This document shows, piece after piece, positions 24,255-32,700 of a stretch of 64,000 bases of DNA (position 1 is its first letter; each line of letters begins with the position of its first letter). The position numbers and the translations under genes were made by a program. This DNA is from JACVRN01 sp036389255 (lineage in GTDB: Bacteria; Acidobacteriota; Blastocatellia; Pyrinomonadales; Pyrinomonadaceae). The stretch covers positions 31,635 to 95,634 of the forward strand of contig DASVQI010000021.1 of assembly GCA_036389255.1 (NCBI GenBank), in the 5' to 3' direction. A model generated the notes under the pieces. It made no database searches. It was given only the letters and a program-made list of their open reading frames with translations, and was not told the origin of the DNA.

Positions 24255-25331
24255 CTACGCTCTCTTGAGGTTGCGTACGGGCTGGGCCTTGGGGGCCGCG
24301 GCCTGTTTGTTCTGACTGCTTTCTGTGTCGGCCTGTGCCGCGCGCAGCTTTTCGGCGCGGGCGGTCATGCGGCGGTCAAGGTCTGCTATCTGCTCTGCCG
24401 TCAGGTGATGAATGTTCGGCTGGTTGTGATAGACCTTTGCGCCCGTGACCAAGTCGGACTGCTTGAAGCCAAGCTTTTCGGCCTTGTCAATTAAGTCCTG
24501 CACTGTCATCTGCGGCGTGACGAGCGTCAACGGCTGCGGCTTCTCTTCAATCGTCTCGGGCACGATGGGCATCTTGGCAGCCTCCATCTCAACGTCGTGG
24601 CCGTGCTCGCGCTTCATGTGGTCTAGGAAATCTTTGAAGGTAACGTTGCCCGTCATCTCGAAGCCTACTTCGAAGGCGGGGCTATTCGATTTGACTACCT
24701 GAAAGACGCGCATTATCTCGCCGTCGCGCTCCTGCATGGAGACTTCGACCAGCACGTCCACGAAATACTCAAGGCCGGAGGTGGTGCTGAGAAGTACCAT
24801 GCCGACTTCGTTGGCCTCGCGCTCTTCCTTGCCTTTGGCTGGAATCTGGTCGGTGATGACCACACTCTTTCCGCTCTCTATACAGAGGCGGCGCAGCACT
24901 CCCTGAAGAATCATCTGGTCTGCGGCCAACTCTTCCGCAGTTGGCTGAGCGAGCGGGTCGCCGGTGCGCTCACGTACTGCGGCAATCGTCTCGGCGTGCT
25001 TGGCCGAAAAGTATGCGGCCCATGAGTCCAGCGCAAAGCAGCCGTAGTTCTGCTCGCGGCCTTCGCCCGAAAGCGCCCAATCTATGAACTCCGGCAATTC
25101 GTCCGGGTGCTCTATCTCAAGGCCGTCGAAGTCGAGGCCGACGCCCTTCAGGAGACGAGTCTTGCGCTCCGTGTCGAAGACGCAGAGGCGGCCGAGCCCG
25201 GCGTCCGCCATGCTGCGCATGAAGCGGCTTTTGCCCGCGCCCGCCGCGCCGCGTACAGCCATCACAAGCCGTTGCTGGCGAGGACGACGACTGAGCGGGT
25301 TTACTTTAGGTCTGCTGGTTTTCTCCATCAT
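24255..25331 (-). CDS. RecA-fold AAA ATPase, Sak4/AAA_24-like
   Basis: A 358-residue protein with Walker A GAAGAGKS (28-35), FDTE at the second strand, a Walker B-like CFALDSW, and QIPAKGKEEREANE in the loop where RecA-fold proteins bind DNA. The C-terminal third is helical and then Ala/Gln-rich and basic (QPVRNLKRA). This is closest to the phage-type AAA_24 (Sak4-like) nucleotide-binding proteins that act in single-strand annealing. No other phage gene is near, so it looks domesticated or stranded. GAGGTAAAG precedes ATG 25331. The exact role in recombination is inference. Confidence 0.72.
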   Translation of the reverse strand: MMEKTSRPKVNPLSRRPRQQRLVMAVRGAAGAGKSRFMRSMADAGLGRLCVFDTERKTRLLKGVGLDFDGLEIEHPDELPEFIDWALSGEGREQNYGCFALDSWAAYFSAKHAETIAAVRERTGDPLAQPTAEELAADQMILQGVLRRLCIESGKSVVITDQIPAKGKEEREANEVGMVLLSTTSGLEYFVDVLVEVSMQERDGEIMRVFQVVKSNSPAFEVGFEMTGNVTFKDFLDHMKREHGHDVEMEAAKMPIVPETIEEKPQPLTLVTPQMTVQDLIDKAEKLGFKQSDLVTGAKVYHNQPNIHHLTAEQIADLDRRMTARAEKLRAAQADTESSQNKQAAAPKAQPVRNLKRA

Positions 25332-25513
25332 CTTTACCTCATCAGTGTAGTTCCGGCCCGGCCGGACATTTACAAAATCAACGACTCATGCGAAAAGGGG
25401 GCGAGCCGCTCTCCTTCTTAAATCGCAGGCACTTTAACACACGAAACGCTGTTGTGCAACAGTTTTTCACAGATGAAACAAAGGGATTTCGGGTTTTGAC
25501 GGGCTAAAGAGGG

Positions 25514-26527
25514 ATGAAAACGTACAATCTCTGCTTTCTGGGGTTCGGAGGCGTGGGGCGGGCGCTCGTGCGGCTGCTCGCGGAAAAGCGGGAAGAGATG
25601 CGCGACCGTTACGGGATAGAGTGGCGCATCACGGGCGCTGCTACGCGCCGTATGGGCTGGCTGGTCAATACAGGCGGCTTCGATGTAGAGACGCTGCTCG
25701 AAGGCAGACCCGTCCAGAATGTTTCGTCGCCGCCAGATGTAGATGAATGGCTTCAAGCGGCTCGCGCGGACGTTCTCTTCGAGACAACGTCGCTCAATCC
25801 GCACACTGGACAGCCCGGCATAGAGCACATACGCGCGGGACTTCTTCACGGCGCACACGTCGTCACTGCCAACAAGGGGCCTGTGGTTCACGCCTTCGAA
25901 GAGCTGGAGGCTCTGGCATTGAAGCGGGGGCGGTGCTTTATGTTTGAAGCGACCGTGGCGGATTGCCTTCCGGTCTTCTCCATGTTTCGGGAGTGCCTGC
26001 CTGCGGCGCGCATACTAAGCTTTCGCGCCGTGCTCAATTCCACGAGCAGCATCATCATAGAAGAGATGGAGCGCGGGGCTTCGTTTGAAGATGGCGTGCG
26101 GCGCGCACAAAGTTTGGGCGTCACCGAGACAGACCCGTCCTATGACGTGGACGGCTGGGATGCGGCGATAAAGGTCTGCGCTCTGGCGCGCGTGCTGATG
26201 CGCGCCCCCTTGAGGCTTGAAGAGATAGAGAGGGAAGGGATACGCAAGCTGGATTCAGGCGACTTGCAGGCGGCACGCCTAGCAGGCCATCCCGTCAAGC
26301 TAATCTCTCGCTGTGAGAGGTCGGGCGGTGGAGTCCGGGCAAGCGTGCGACCGGAACAGGTCTTACCGAACGACCCGCTCATCATGACGGGCGGGACGTC
26401 GCTGATGGCTCACTTCGAGCTGGACGTTCTGCCGGGGCTGACCGTGGCGGCTCACAGCCCTAACCTTAAAAGCACCGCTTACGGCCTTCTGGCGGACTTC
26501 ATAAACGCTGTGAGGGATGGAACGTAA
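25514..26527 (+). CDS. hom: Homoserine dehydrogenase
   Basis: A 337-residue enzyme converting aspartate semialdehyde to homoserine with NAD(P)H, in the Thr/Met branch. Rossmann motif GFGGVGRALV (10-19), NAD-domain VVTANKGPV, and the catalytic domain RAVLNSTSSIIIEEME with GVTETDPSYDVDGWDAAIKV, including the family's conserved DPxxDxxGxDxxxK signature. It is short because it lacks the C-terminal ACT domain and so is probably not Thr-regulated. It stands alone rather than in a Thr operon. It starts at ATG 25514 with AAAGAGGG upstream. Confidence 0.92.
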   Translation: MKTYNLCFLGFGGVGRALVRLLAEKREEMRDRYGIEWRITGAATRRMGWLVNTGGFDVETLLEGRPVQNVSSPPDVDEWLQAARADVLFETTSLNPHTGQPGIEHIRAGLLHGAHVVTANKGPVVHAFEELEALALKRGRCFMFEATVADCLPVFSMFRECLPAARILSFRAVLNSTSSIIIEEMERGASFEDGVRRAQSLGVTETDPSYDVDGWDAAIKVCALARVLMRAPLRLEEIEREGIRKLDSGDLQAARLAGHPVKLISRCERSGGGVRASVRPEQVLPNDPLIMTGGTSLMAHFELDVLPGLTVAAHSPNLKSTAYGLLADFINAVRDGT

Positions 26528-26544
26528 CAGAGGCTTTTCAATCG

Positions 26545-26988
26545 CTATAGCTCCTCAATCATCTGGCGTGCGCGGGCGACTATCTTTTTCTCGCTGGCGA
26601 AGGCGAGCATCTCTTCGGCCTTTCGGATTTCGAACCAGCGAGCCTCGTTGACTTCCTTGTCGTGCTCTGTCGTCCTGCCGGATTTGTAGCGCAGCAGGAA
26701 GAAATGCACGAACTTGTGAAAGCGCACGCGCTTCTCGCCCGAGCCGGAAAAGTACCAGTACTCGACCGTGTCAATGGGCGCGACCATCTCCGTCTCAAGG
26801 CCCGTCTCTTCGCGCACTTCACGCAGGGCCGCCGCTTCGTCCGGCTCGTTCTTTCCGACAATGCCTTTGGGAAGCTGCCAGCGCGGCTTATCTCCTACGG
26901 AGATGAGAGCGACGTAAATCTTGCCCGCGCGCGTGCGAAAGGCCACGCCGCCGGCCGACACCTGTTCTTTTGTGGGAAAGCTCGTCAT
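26545..26988 (-). CDS. NUDIX hydrolase
   Basis: A 147-residue protein with a complete Nudix box G45-x5-E51-x7-REVREETGL (GKNEPDEAAALREVREETGL), the Mg2+-binding catalytic helix. The pattern AGGVAFRTRAG, PRWQLPKG and YWYFSGSGEKRVRFHKFVHFFL matches the Ap4A/diadenosine polyphosphate or general ADP-ribose-type hydrolases. The open frame extends to 27591, but that part is a shadow of the acyltransferase; ATG 26988 overlaps the acyltransferase stop by 4 nt, showing coupling. Substrate unknown. Confidence 0.88.
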   Translation of the reverse strand: MTSFPTKEQVSAGGVAFRTRAGKIYVALISVGDKPRWQLPKGIVGKNEPDEAAALREVREETGLETEMVAPIDTVEYWYFSGSGEKRVRFHKFVHFFLLRYKSGRTTEHDKEVNEARWFEIRKAEEMLAFASEKKIVARARQMIEEL

Positions 26989-28439
26989 TGCTCTTTGGCT
27001 TCGACGGCGGGGACGGCCTCTCCGCTCTCCGCAATCTGTTCCATCTCCGCGTGCAGCGATTTGCGCTCTATCAGCAGCCGCAGGTAAAGGCCGCGATGCC
27101 TGAGCAATATGAAGATGGCCTTGAACCAGCCGCGCATGTCGTAAAGCTCTTCCATGGAGCGCATGGCCGCGTAGCCCGCGATAATGGCTAGCGGCAAAGC
27201 AAGAAGCGCTATGCGCCAGCCCCACAGGTAATATGCCGCGCCCGCCGTCACCATCCACGTCAAAGGCATGGCTACAATCGCCACCAGAATTTTTACGGTC
27301 GAAGCCGAATCGTCCGCGCCGTGGCGAGTGTAGACGCGGGAGGCCGTGTCGCAGACCATGTAGGCCGGAAAGTGCAGCAGCGCGCCGACGAGAGCCAGTG
27401 GAAAAAGAAGCGCAAGAAGGATTGTGCGAAGCAGAAAGTGCTGAAAGACATACCAGCCAGAGTGGGCTGCTAGAGAAAGGTTTTCCGGCGTGATTCCTAT
27501 ACGGCTCAGCTCCTCTTCGTAGCTCAGTATGCGCGTCCTCAGCCGCTCTATGCGCGGGGCGAGCGTCGTCCCCTCTGTGCGTCTTCGCCACTTGGCCAGT
27601 TCCCGCAGGCGGTTGAAGGAGGTCGTCAGAGATTGACGAACATCAAGGCTCTCGTAGATGGATGAGAAAAGCTGCTCGGCCTTTGTCACCTCTGCCAGCG
27701 CTTCTCTGGATTCAACGTTGAGGGTGACTTCGCGCAGCGCCTCCTCTATGCGCTTTGATAACTCCTTGACGGCTGGGCGCGGCGGCTGGCCCGTCTCGTC
27801 GGGCGCGACTCCCTGCACCTCGAAGCTGTCGCCAAAACGCAGGAGCGCCTCGCTGCGAAAGGTCGTGGGCGAAGTGTAATAGAGGCCGACGGGCTGTATA
27901 CGCAGAGTGGTTAGAGCGTCCCCGTCCTCCGCGCCTTTGGACGAAAGAGCGCCGAGAGCTATGCGAGCCGCGCCCGTCTTCAACGGCTGAAGCTCCGTCT
28001 TGCTGTGCGAGACGCCTTCGGGAAAGAGAGCTATGCAGCGCCCGCGTCTGAGCAGCTCGTGACAGGCTTCAAAGGTGCGAAGGTTCTGCGAGACATCTTC
28101 GCCCTTGTCTATGCGGCGGTAGACGGGAAGCGATTCCAGAGCGCGCATCAGGTAGCCCAGCACCGGCAGGCGAAAGAGCGTTGACTTTGCCAGAAAGGAT
28201 ACTCGTCTGGGCAGCGCGCAGAAGACCATGGCGGGGTCAATCAATCCGTTCGGATGATTTAGCACGAAGATGAGCGGCCCGGTCATGGGCACACGCTCGG
28301 CGTTCGAAGTCTCTATGCGGCGAAAGAAGAGGCGCAGGGCTATGCTGATGACGGCGTGTATGATGCGCCTGGCGGGCCGCCCCTTCTGGCGCGAAATCAT
28401 CTCAGGCAAGCGCAGCACCCTGACATCTTCCGTCATCAT
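26985..28439 (-). CDS. PlsC-type glycerol-phosphate/lysophospholipid acyltransferase
   Basis: A 484-residue membrane protein. The acyltransferase domain (about 45-260) shows NHPNGLID (H62, D68, an HX5D variant as in yeast Gpt2/Sct1-type enzymes), LPVYRR and FPEGVSHS (139-146). The C-terminal half has a coiled helical part and at least three membrane helices (for example LLRTILLALLFPLALVGALL and WMVTAGAAYYLWGW). It would acylate a lysophospholipid or glycerol 3-phosphate at the inner membrane. It is coupled to the NUDIX gene downstream. Confidence 0.88.
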   Translation of the reverse strand: MMTEDVRVLRLPEMISRQKGRPARRIIHAVISIALRLFFRRIETSNAERVPMTGPLIFVLNHPNGLIDPAMVFCALPRRVSFLAKSTLFRLPVLGYLMRALESLPVYRRIDKGEDVSQNLRTFEACHELLRRGRCIALFPEGVSHSKTELQPLKTGAARIALGALSSKGAEDGDALTTLRIQPVGLYYTSPTTFRSEALLRFGDSFEVQGVAPDETGQPPRPAVKELSKRIEEALREVTLNVESREALAEVTKAEQLFSSIYESLDVRQSLTTSFNRLRELAKWRRRTEGTTLAPRIERLRTRILSYEEELSRIGITPENLSLAAHSGWYVFQHFLLRTILLALLFPLALVGALLHFPAYMVCDTASRVYTRHGADDSASTVKILVAIVAMPLTWMVTAGAAYYLWGWRIALLALPLAIIAGYAAMRSMEELYDMRGWFKAIFILLRHRGLYLRLLIERKSLHAEMEQIAESGEAVPAVEAKEQ

Positions 28440-28476
28440 GAAAGCTCCGAACGCGCTCGGTGGAAGAGAAATAAGG

Positions 28477-28959
28477 TTACCAGCGATGATAGGCCGGGTG
28501 GCCGGGCTTGACGGCTACGAACGTGCCGCGACACGTCGCGCAGACCTCCCCCTTTGCACTCAGCTCGGCTTCGACCACCGCGCGCCTCTCCGTAGATTCT
28601 ACGACGCGCGCCTTAAGCTCTATCACGTCGTCCGTAGGCGTCGGGCGAAGCAGCTTTATGCTGTAGTCCGCCGTGACCGTGCAGGGCGGAGTGGAAAGGC
28701 CGTTGCGATTCATCAGGTGCCAAGCGGCTGCCCAGTTCGAGTGGCAATCCAGCAACGCGCCTATGATGCCGCCGTTGAGCATGCCGGGAAAAGCCTCGTA
28801 AAAGCTTTCGGCCTTCCAGTGCGCCACGACCTCGTCGCCTTGCGCGAAGCTGCGTATATGAAGGCCGCGCTCGTTGGCCGGGCCGCAGCCGAAGCAGCTG
28901 TTGTGCGGCGCGTACTTTTCCTGAAGACTCTGTTCCGTCATCTGTTCGCTCATGCTCAT
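28477..28959 (-). CDS. PaaI-type hotdog thioesterase
   Basis: A hotdog-fold protein of ~160 residues with the signature NGGIIGALLDCHSNWAA, matching the PaaI/4HBT consensus HGGxxxxLxD-type helix; a CFGCGPANERGL segment near the N-terminus is typical of the same family. It would hydrolyse acyl-CoA thioesters in the cytoplasm. Three starts are close together (TTG 28962, ATG 28959, ATG 28953) and no ribosome site decides; 28959 is used. It is divergent from the glycosylase gene and 37 nt upstream of the acyltransferase on the same strand, so a lipid operon is possible. Confidence 0.85.
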   Translation of the reverse strand: MSMSEQMTEQSLQEKYAPHNSCFGCGPANERGLHIRSFAQGDEVVAHWKAESFYEAFPGMLNGGIIGALLDCHSNWAAAWHLMNRNGLSTPPCTVTADYSIKLLRPTPTDDVIELKARVVESTERRAVVEAELSAKGEVCATCRGTFVAVKPGHPAYHRW

Positions 28960-28961
28960 CA

Positions 28962-29004
28962 AGTATACTCAGAAAAACCGTTAATAGACTAACTGTATAC
29001 TGAG
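28962..29004 (+). promoter_or_regulatory. Divergent promoter region with repeated GTATACT
   Basis: GTATACT occurs at 28963-28969 and again at 28995-29001, spaced 32 nt, about three helical turns. The second gives a consensus-like -10 TATACT for the glycosylase gene, with a leader of ~20 nt to its ATG; no clear -35 is visible, so an activator site is possible. Confidence 0.35.
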
Positions 29005-29027
29005 GACTGAAACAGAGGCATATCTTT

Positions 29028-29657
29028 ATGGCTAAACAGAGGAATCATCAGTATAAGAAGTTGCGGCGTGAGTTCTACACTCGGGCCGATACGTTGATGG
29101 TCGCGCGCGAGCTTCTAGGGAAGCGGCTCGTCGTGCCTTCCGTGCCGGACGGCGAGCGCGTGTCGGGCATCATTGTCGAGACGGAAGCCTACATGGGGCC
29201 GGAAGACAAGGGGGCGCATTCCTACAACAACCGCCGCACCGGACGCACAGAGGTCATGTTCAGCGCGGGCGGCGTGGCCTACGTCTACTTCATCTACGGC
29301 ATGTATTACCAGTTCAACGTGGTGACGAGCCGCAGGGACGTGCCGCATGCGGTGCTCGTCAGGGCCGCAGAGCCGGAAGAGGGCGTGGAACTGATGCGCG
29401 AGAGAAGGGCTGGCCGGAAGGATACAGAGCTTGCGAGCGGGCCGGGAAAGCTGACCTTGGCATTCGGCATAGACCGCAGCTACAACGGCGAAGACCTGCG
29501 GGGCGAGCGCATCTGGATTGAGGATGCCGGGCGCGAAGTCGAGGATGATGAAATCGCTTCCGGCCCGCGCATCGGCATAGACTACGCGGAAGAATTTGTA
29601 GACAGCCCCTGGCGATTCTGGATTAAAGGGAATCCGCACGTGAGCCGCAAGCGCTGA
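29028..29657 (+). CDS. DNA-3-methyladenine glycosylase (AAG/MPG family)
   Basis: A 209-residue base-excision repair enzyme removing alkylated purines. Conserved blocks are ELLGKRLVV, IIVETEAYMGPEDKGAHSYNNRRTGRTEVMF (E51 the likely catalytic acid, the Tyr/Asn region opening the base pocket), VYFIYGMYYQFNVV, LVRAAEP, and ASGPGKLTLAFGIDRSYNGEDL. Length and motif order are normal for AAG. It is monocistronic, divergent from the thioesterase. Confidence 0.92.
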   Translation: MAKQRNHQYKKLRREFYTRADTLMVARELLGKRLVVPSVPDGERVSGIIVETEAYMGPEDKGAHSYNNRRTGRTEVMFSAGGVAYVYFIYGMYYQFNVVTSRRDVPHAVLVRAAEPEEGVELMRERRAGRKDTELASGPGKLTLAFGIDRSYNGEDLRGERIWIEDAGREVEDDEIASGPRIGIDYAEEFVDSPWRFWIKGNPHVSRKR

Positions 29658-29790
29658 GGCGCAAGAAAACTTGCGTGGGGCCGTTCACTTTATGGCATGA
29701 TGGACGCACATCCGTATGTAGCGTGTTCAGGCCGTCTCTCTCTAGTGTGAAATTATATTCTCCCGAAACTATCAGGAGTTGAATCTCAGA

Positions 29791-32700
29791 ATGCTTCGTC
29801 TTAAATCTCTTGTAGCTTGGCTGCTGCTTTTATCCATTCTCACGAGCCCACTGGCGCGGGCTGAAAGCGTGAACTTTTCTTCAGCGCAGGCGGACGCCGA
29901 CAAAAGCCCTAAGGGCCTGCGCTTTCGTTTGAGCGAAGGCGTGGAGCAGGCCGAGAAGCCGCAGGCTATGGCTACGCCTGCGACCACGAAAATCTCTGAC
30001 GCGGAAGTCCAGAGCATACTGAAGCGGCTGCCGCCCGTGAAGGCAGAAGGCGCGGACGAGCAGGATTTCGCCCTGCGTGAAGGCTCGCTTCCGCCGCCCC
30101 GCACCGGCAAGACCATCAACGTCTCTTTCCCTGCGTCCGAAGATAGAGGACGCCCCGATGCGTCCACGGGCACAGCGCCTCTGGAAGTCCTGCGATTTGC
30201 TCCCGAAGGCGAAGTCCCGCTCGCGCCGCAACTGAGCATCACCTTTTCGCAGCCGATGGTCGCCGTGACTTCGCAGGATGAAGCTGCGGAAGTCGTCCCG
30301 GCGCGTCTCAACCCGCAGCCGCCGGGGCGTTGGCGATGGGTCGGAACGAAGACGCTGCTTTTTGTGCCTGAAGGCCGCTTTCCAATGGCTACGCAGTACA
30401 GCGTGACGGTTCCGGCAGGGACGAAGGATGCCACGGGGCGAACGCTCGCGGCTGCGAAGAGCTGGACTTTCGCGACGCCCCCGCCCCAACTGAAGCGCTC
30501 GTACCCGGAGGGAACCTCCGTGAAGCGCGACGCTCTGATGTTCGTGGAGTTCGACCAGCGCATAGACCCTGCGGCTGTCTTAAGAACGATAAAAGTGGTG
30601 GGGGGCGGCTCGAACCTGACGCTGCGTCTGGCGACGCCGGAAGAGATAGAAGCCGACGCGACCGTGAAGCAGCTTGCCAGCAGCGCCGAGAAGGGGCGCT
30701 GGCTGGTCTTTCGCGCCGTTGACCGGAGCGGCGCTGTCAGCACTGCTTTACCCGGCGATTCTCCTGTAACCGTGTTCATATTGCCGGGCACGCCTTCGGC
30801 CGAAGGCCCGCGCACAACCGCCAGTCAACAGAGCTTCTCATTCCACACTTACGGAATTTTCCGGGCCGTGCGTAGCCTGTGCTCTTACGGGCGCGTCTGC
30901 TCGCCCTTTGACTCTTGGAGCATAGAGTTCAGCAATCCCCCGGACGAAGCCTCCTTAGATAGCTCAAAGATTCGGGTGGAGCCGCAGATTGAAGGGATGA
31001 AGACCGCCGTTTACGGCAACACCCTGACGATAAGCGGAGTGAAGAAGGGACGAACGGTCTACAGGGTGACTATAGACCGCTCCATCAAAGACCAGTTCGG
31101 CCAGCAGCTTCAGGGCAACAACACTTTCACCTTCAACGTGGGCAGAGCGCCGCAGATGCTCTACTCCGATGAAGACCTGTTCGGCGTGCTAGACCCTACG
31201 GGGCCGCGGCGTCTCTCCGTCTACAGCGTCAATTACGACAGGCTGAAGGTGACGCTCTACAGCGTGACGCCGAACGACTGGAACCAGTTCCTCGAATACA
31301 TGCGCGGCGTCAATAACTACAACACAGACCCCAAACGCAAGCCGCAGATACCGGGCCGACAGGTCTTCTCGAAGCTGGTCAGCGTAACGTCGAAGCCTGA
31401 CGAGCTGACGGAAACCGGGGTTGATTTATCGCCCGCGCTCGACGGCGGGTTGGGACACGTCATAGCCGTGATAGAGCCGCCAACAGTCCAGAAGAATCAG
31501 GAGCGGCAGGTTATATACCGGTGGATGCAGGCTACGAACATAGGGCTTGAAGCTTTTGTTGACAGAACCGACCTGCTCGGCTGGGCCAACTCTCTGAAGG
31601 ACGGGCGACCCTTAGAAGGCGTCGAGATGACGATTGAGCCGGGCTCAAGCTCACGCGGCACTACGGGCCGCGACGGTCTTGCGCGACTGCCACTGGCCGC
31701 CGGTGTCACTCAGAAGGGCGTCAACCTGCTCGTGGCGCGTCAGGGTAAAGACGTTGCCATTCTGCCGGAGAACACTTACTGGTGGTCTAGCGACGGAAGC
31801 TGGCAGCGCGGAAGCCTGAGCGATTACCTTAGCTGGTACGTCTTCGACGACCGGAAGATGTATCGCCCGAACGAAGAGGTTCACATAAAGGGCTGGCTGC
31901 GCCGCGTGGGCGGAGGCAAGGAAGGCGATGTCGGAGCGCTCAACGACGCGGTCGGGAACGTCTCTTATACCTTGAGTGACTCGCGCGGCAACGAGATAGC
32001 GAAGGGGACTCTACGCCTCAACGCGCTCGGCGGCTTCGACACGAAGCTGAAGCTTCCCGCGACCATGAATCTGGGCCACGCGCAGCTCAACTTTGTGGCC
32101 GAAGGCGGGAGACTGGACGTTGCGAACCGCATCTACAGCCACTCTTTTCAGGTTCAGGAGTTCCGTCGCCCGGAATTCGAGGTCAATACGAAAGCGAGCG
32201 AGGGGCCGCTCTTTATAGGCCAGCACGCGACTACGACCGTGACCGCCTCTTATTACGCGGGCGGCGGGTTGCCGAACGCGGAGGTTAGCTGGCGCGTCAC
32301 CTCAAGGCCCACGCAGTACACCCCGCCCAACAGGAGCGATTTCATCTTCGGCACATGGGTTCCTTGGTGGATTTCGTCCGGCGAAGAGGGCGAAGAGAAC
32401 TCGCAGGAATTCACCTCGCGCACGGATGCTGCGGGTAAGCATAACCTGCGGATTGATTTCGACTCGGTGAAGCCTGCGCGTCCCTCAAGCGTAGTGGCGC
32501 AGGCCAGCGTGACGGACGTGAATCGCCAGACTTGGTCTTCTTCCGCGACCATGCTCGTACACCCGGCTGACCTTTACGTCGGCCTGAAGTCTGACCGCAC
32601 CTTCGTACAGAAGGGCGAGCCGCTCAACGTCCAGACAATCGTGACGGATTTGGACGGCAAGGCGGTGCCGGGCCGGGAGGTTCGCGTCAGCGCTGTGCTG

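Noticed and set aside
26989..27591. N-terminal extension of the NUDIX protein
   Set aside because: It is antisense-type sequence within the acyltransferase gene frame; ATG 26988 gives a normal NUDIX length.
29772..30815. 347-codon leftward open frame opposite the macroglobulin gene
   Set aside because: Composition is Ser/Arg/Ala-rich with no domain or ribosome site; it is a G+C-driven shadow of a clearly real gene.
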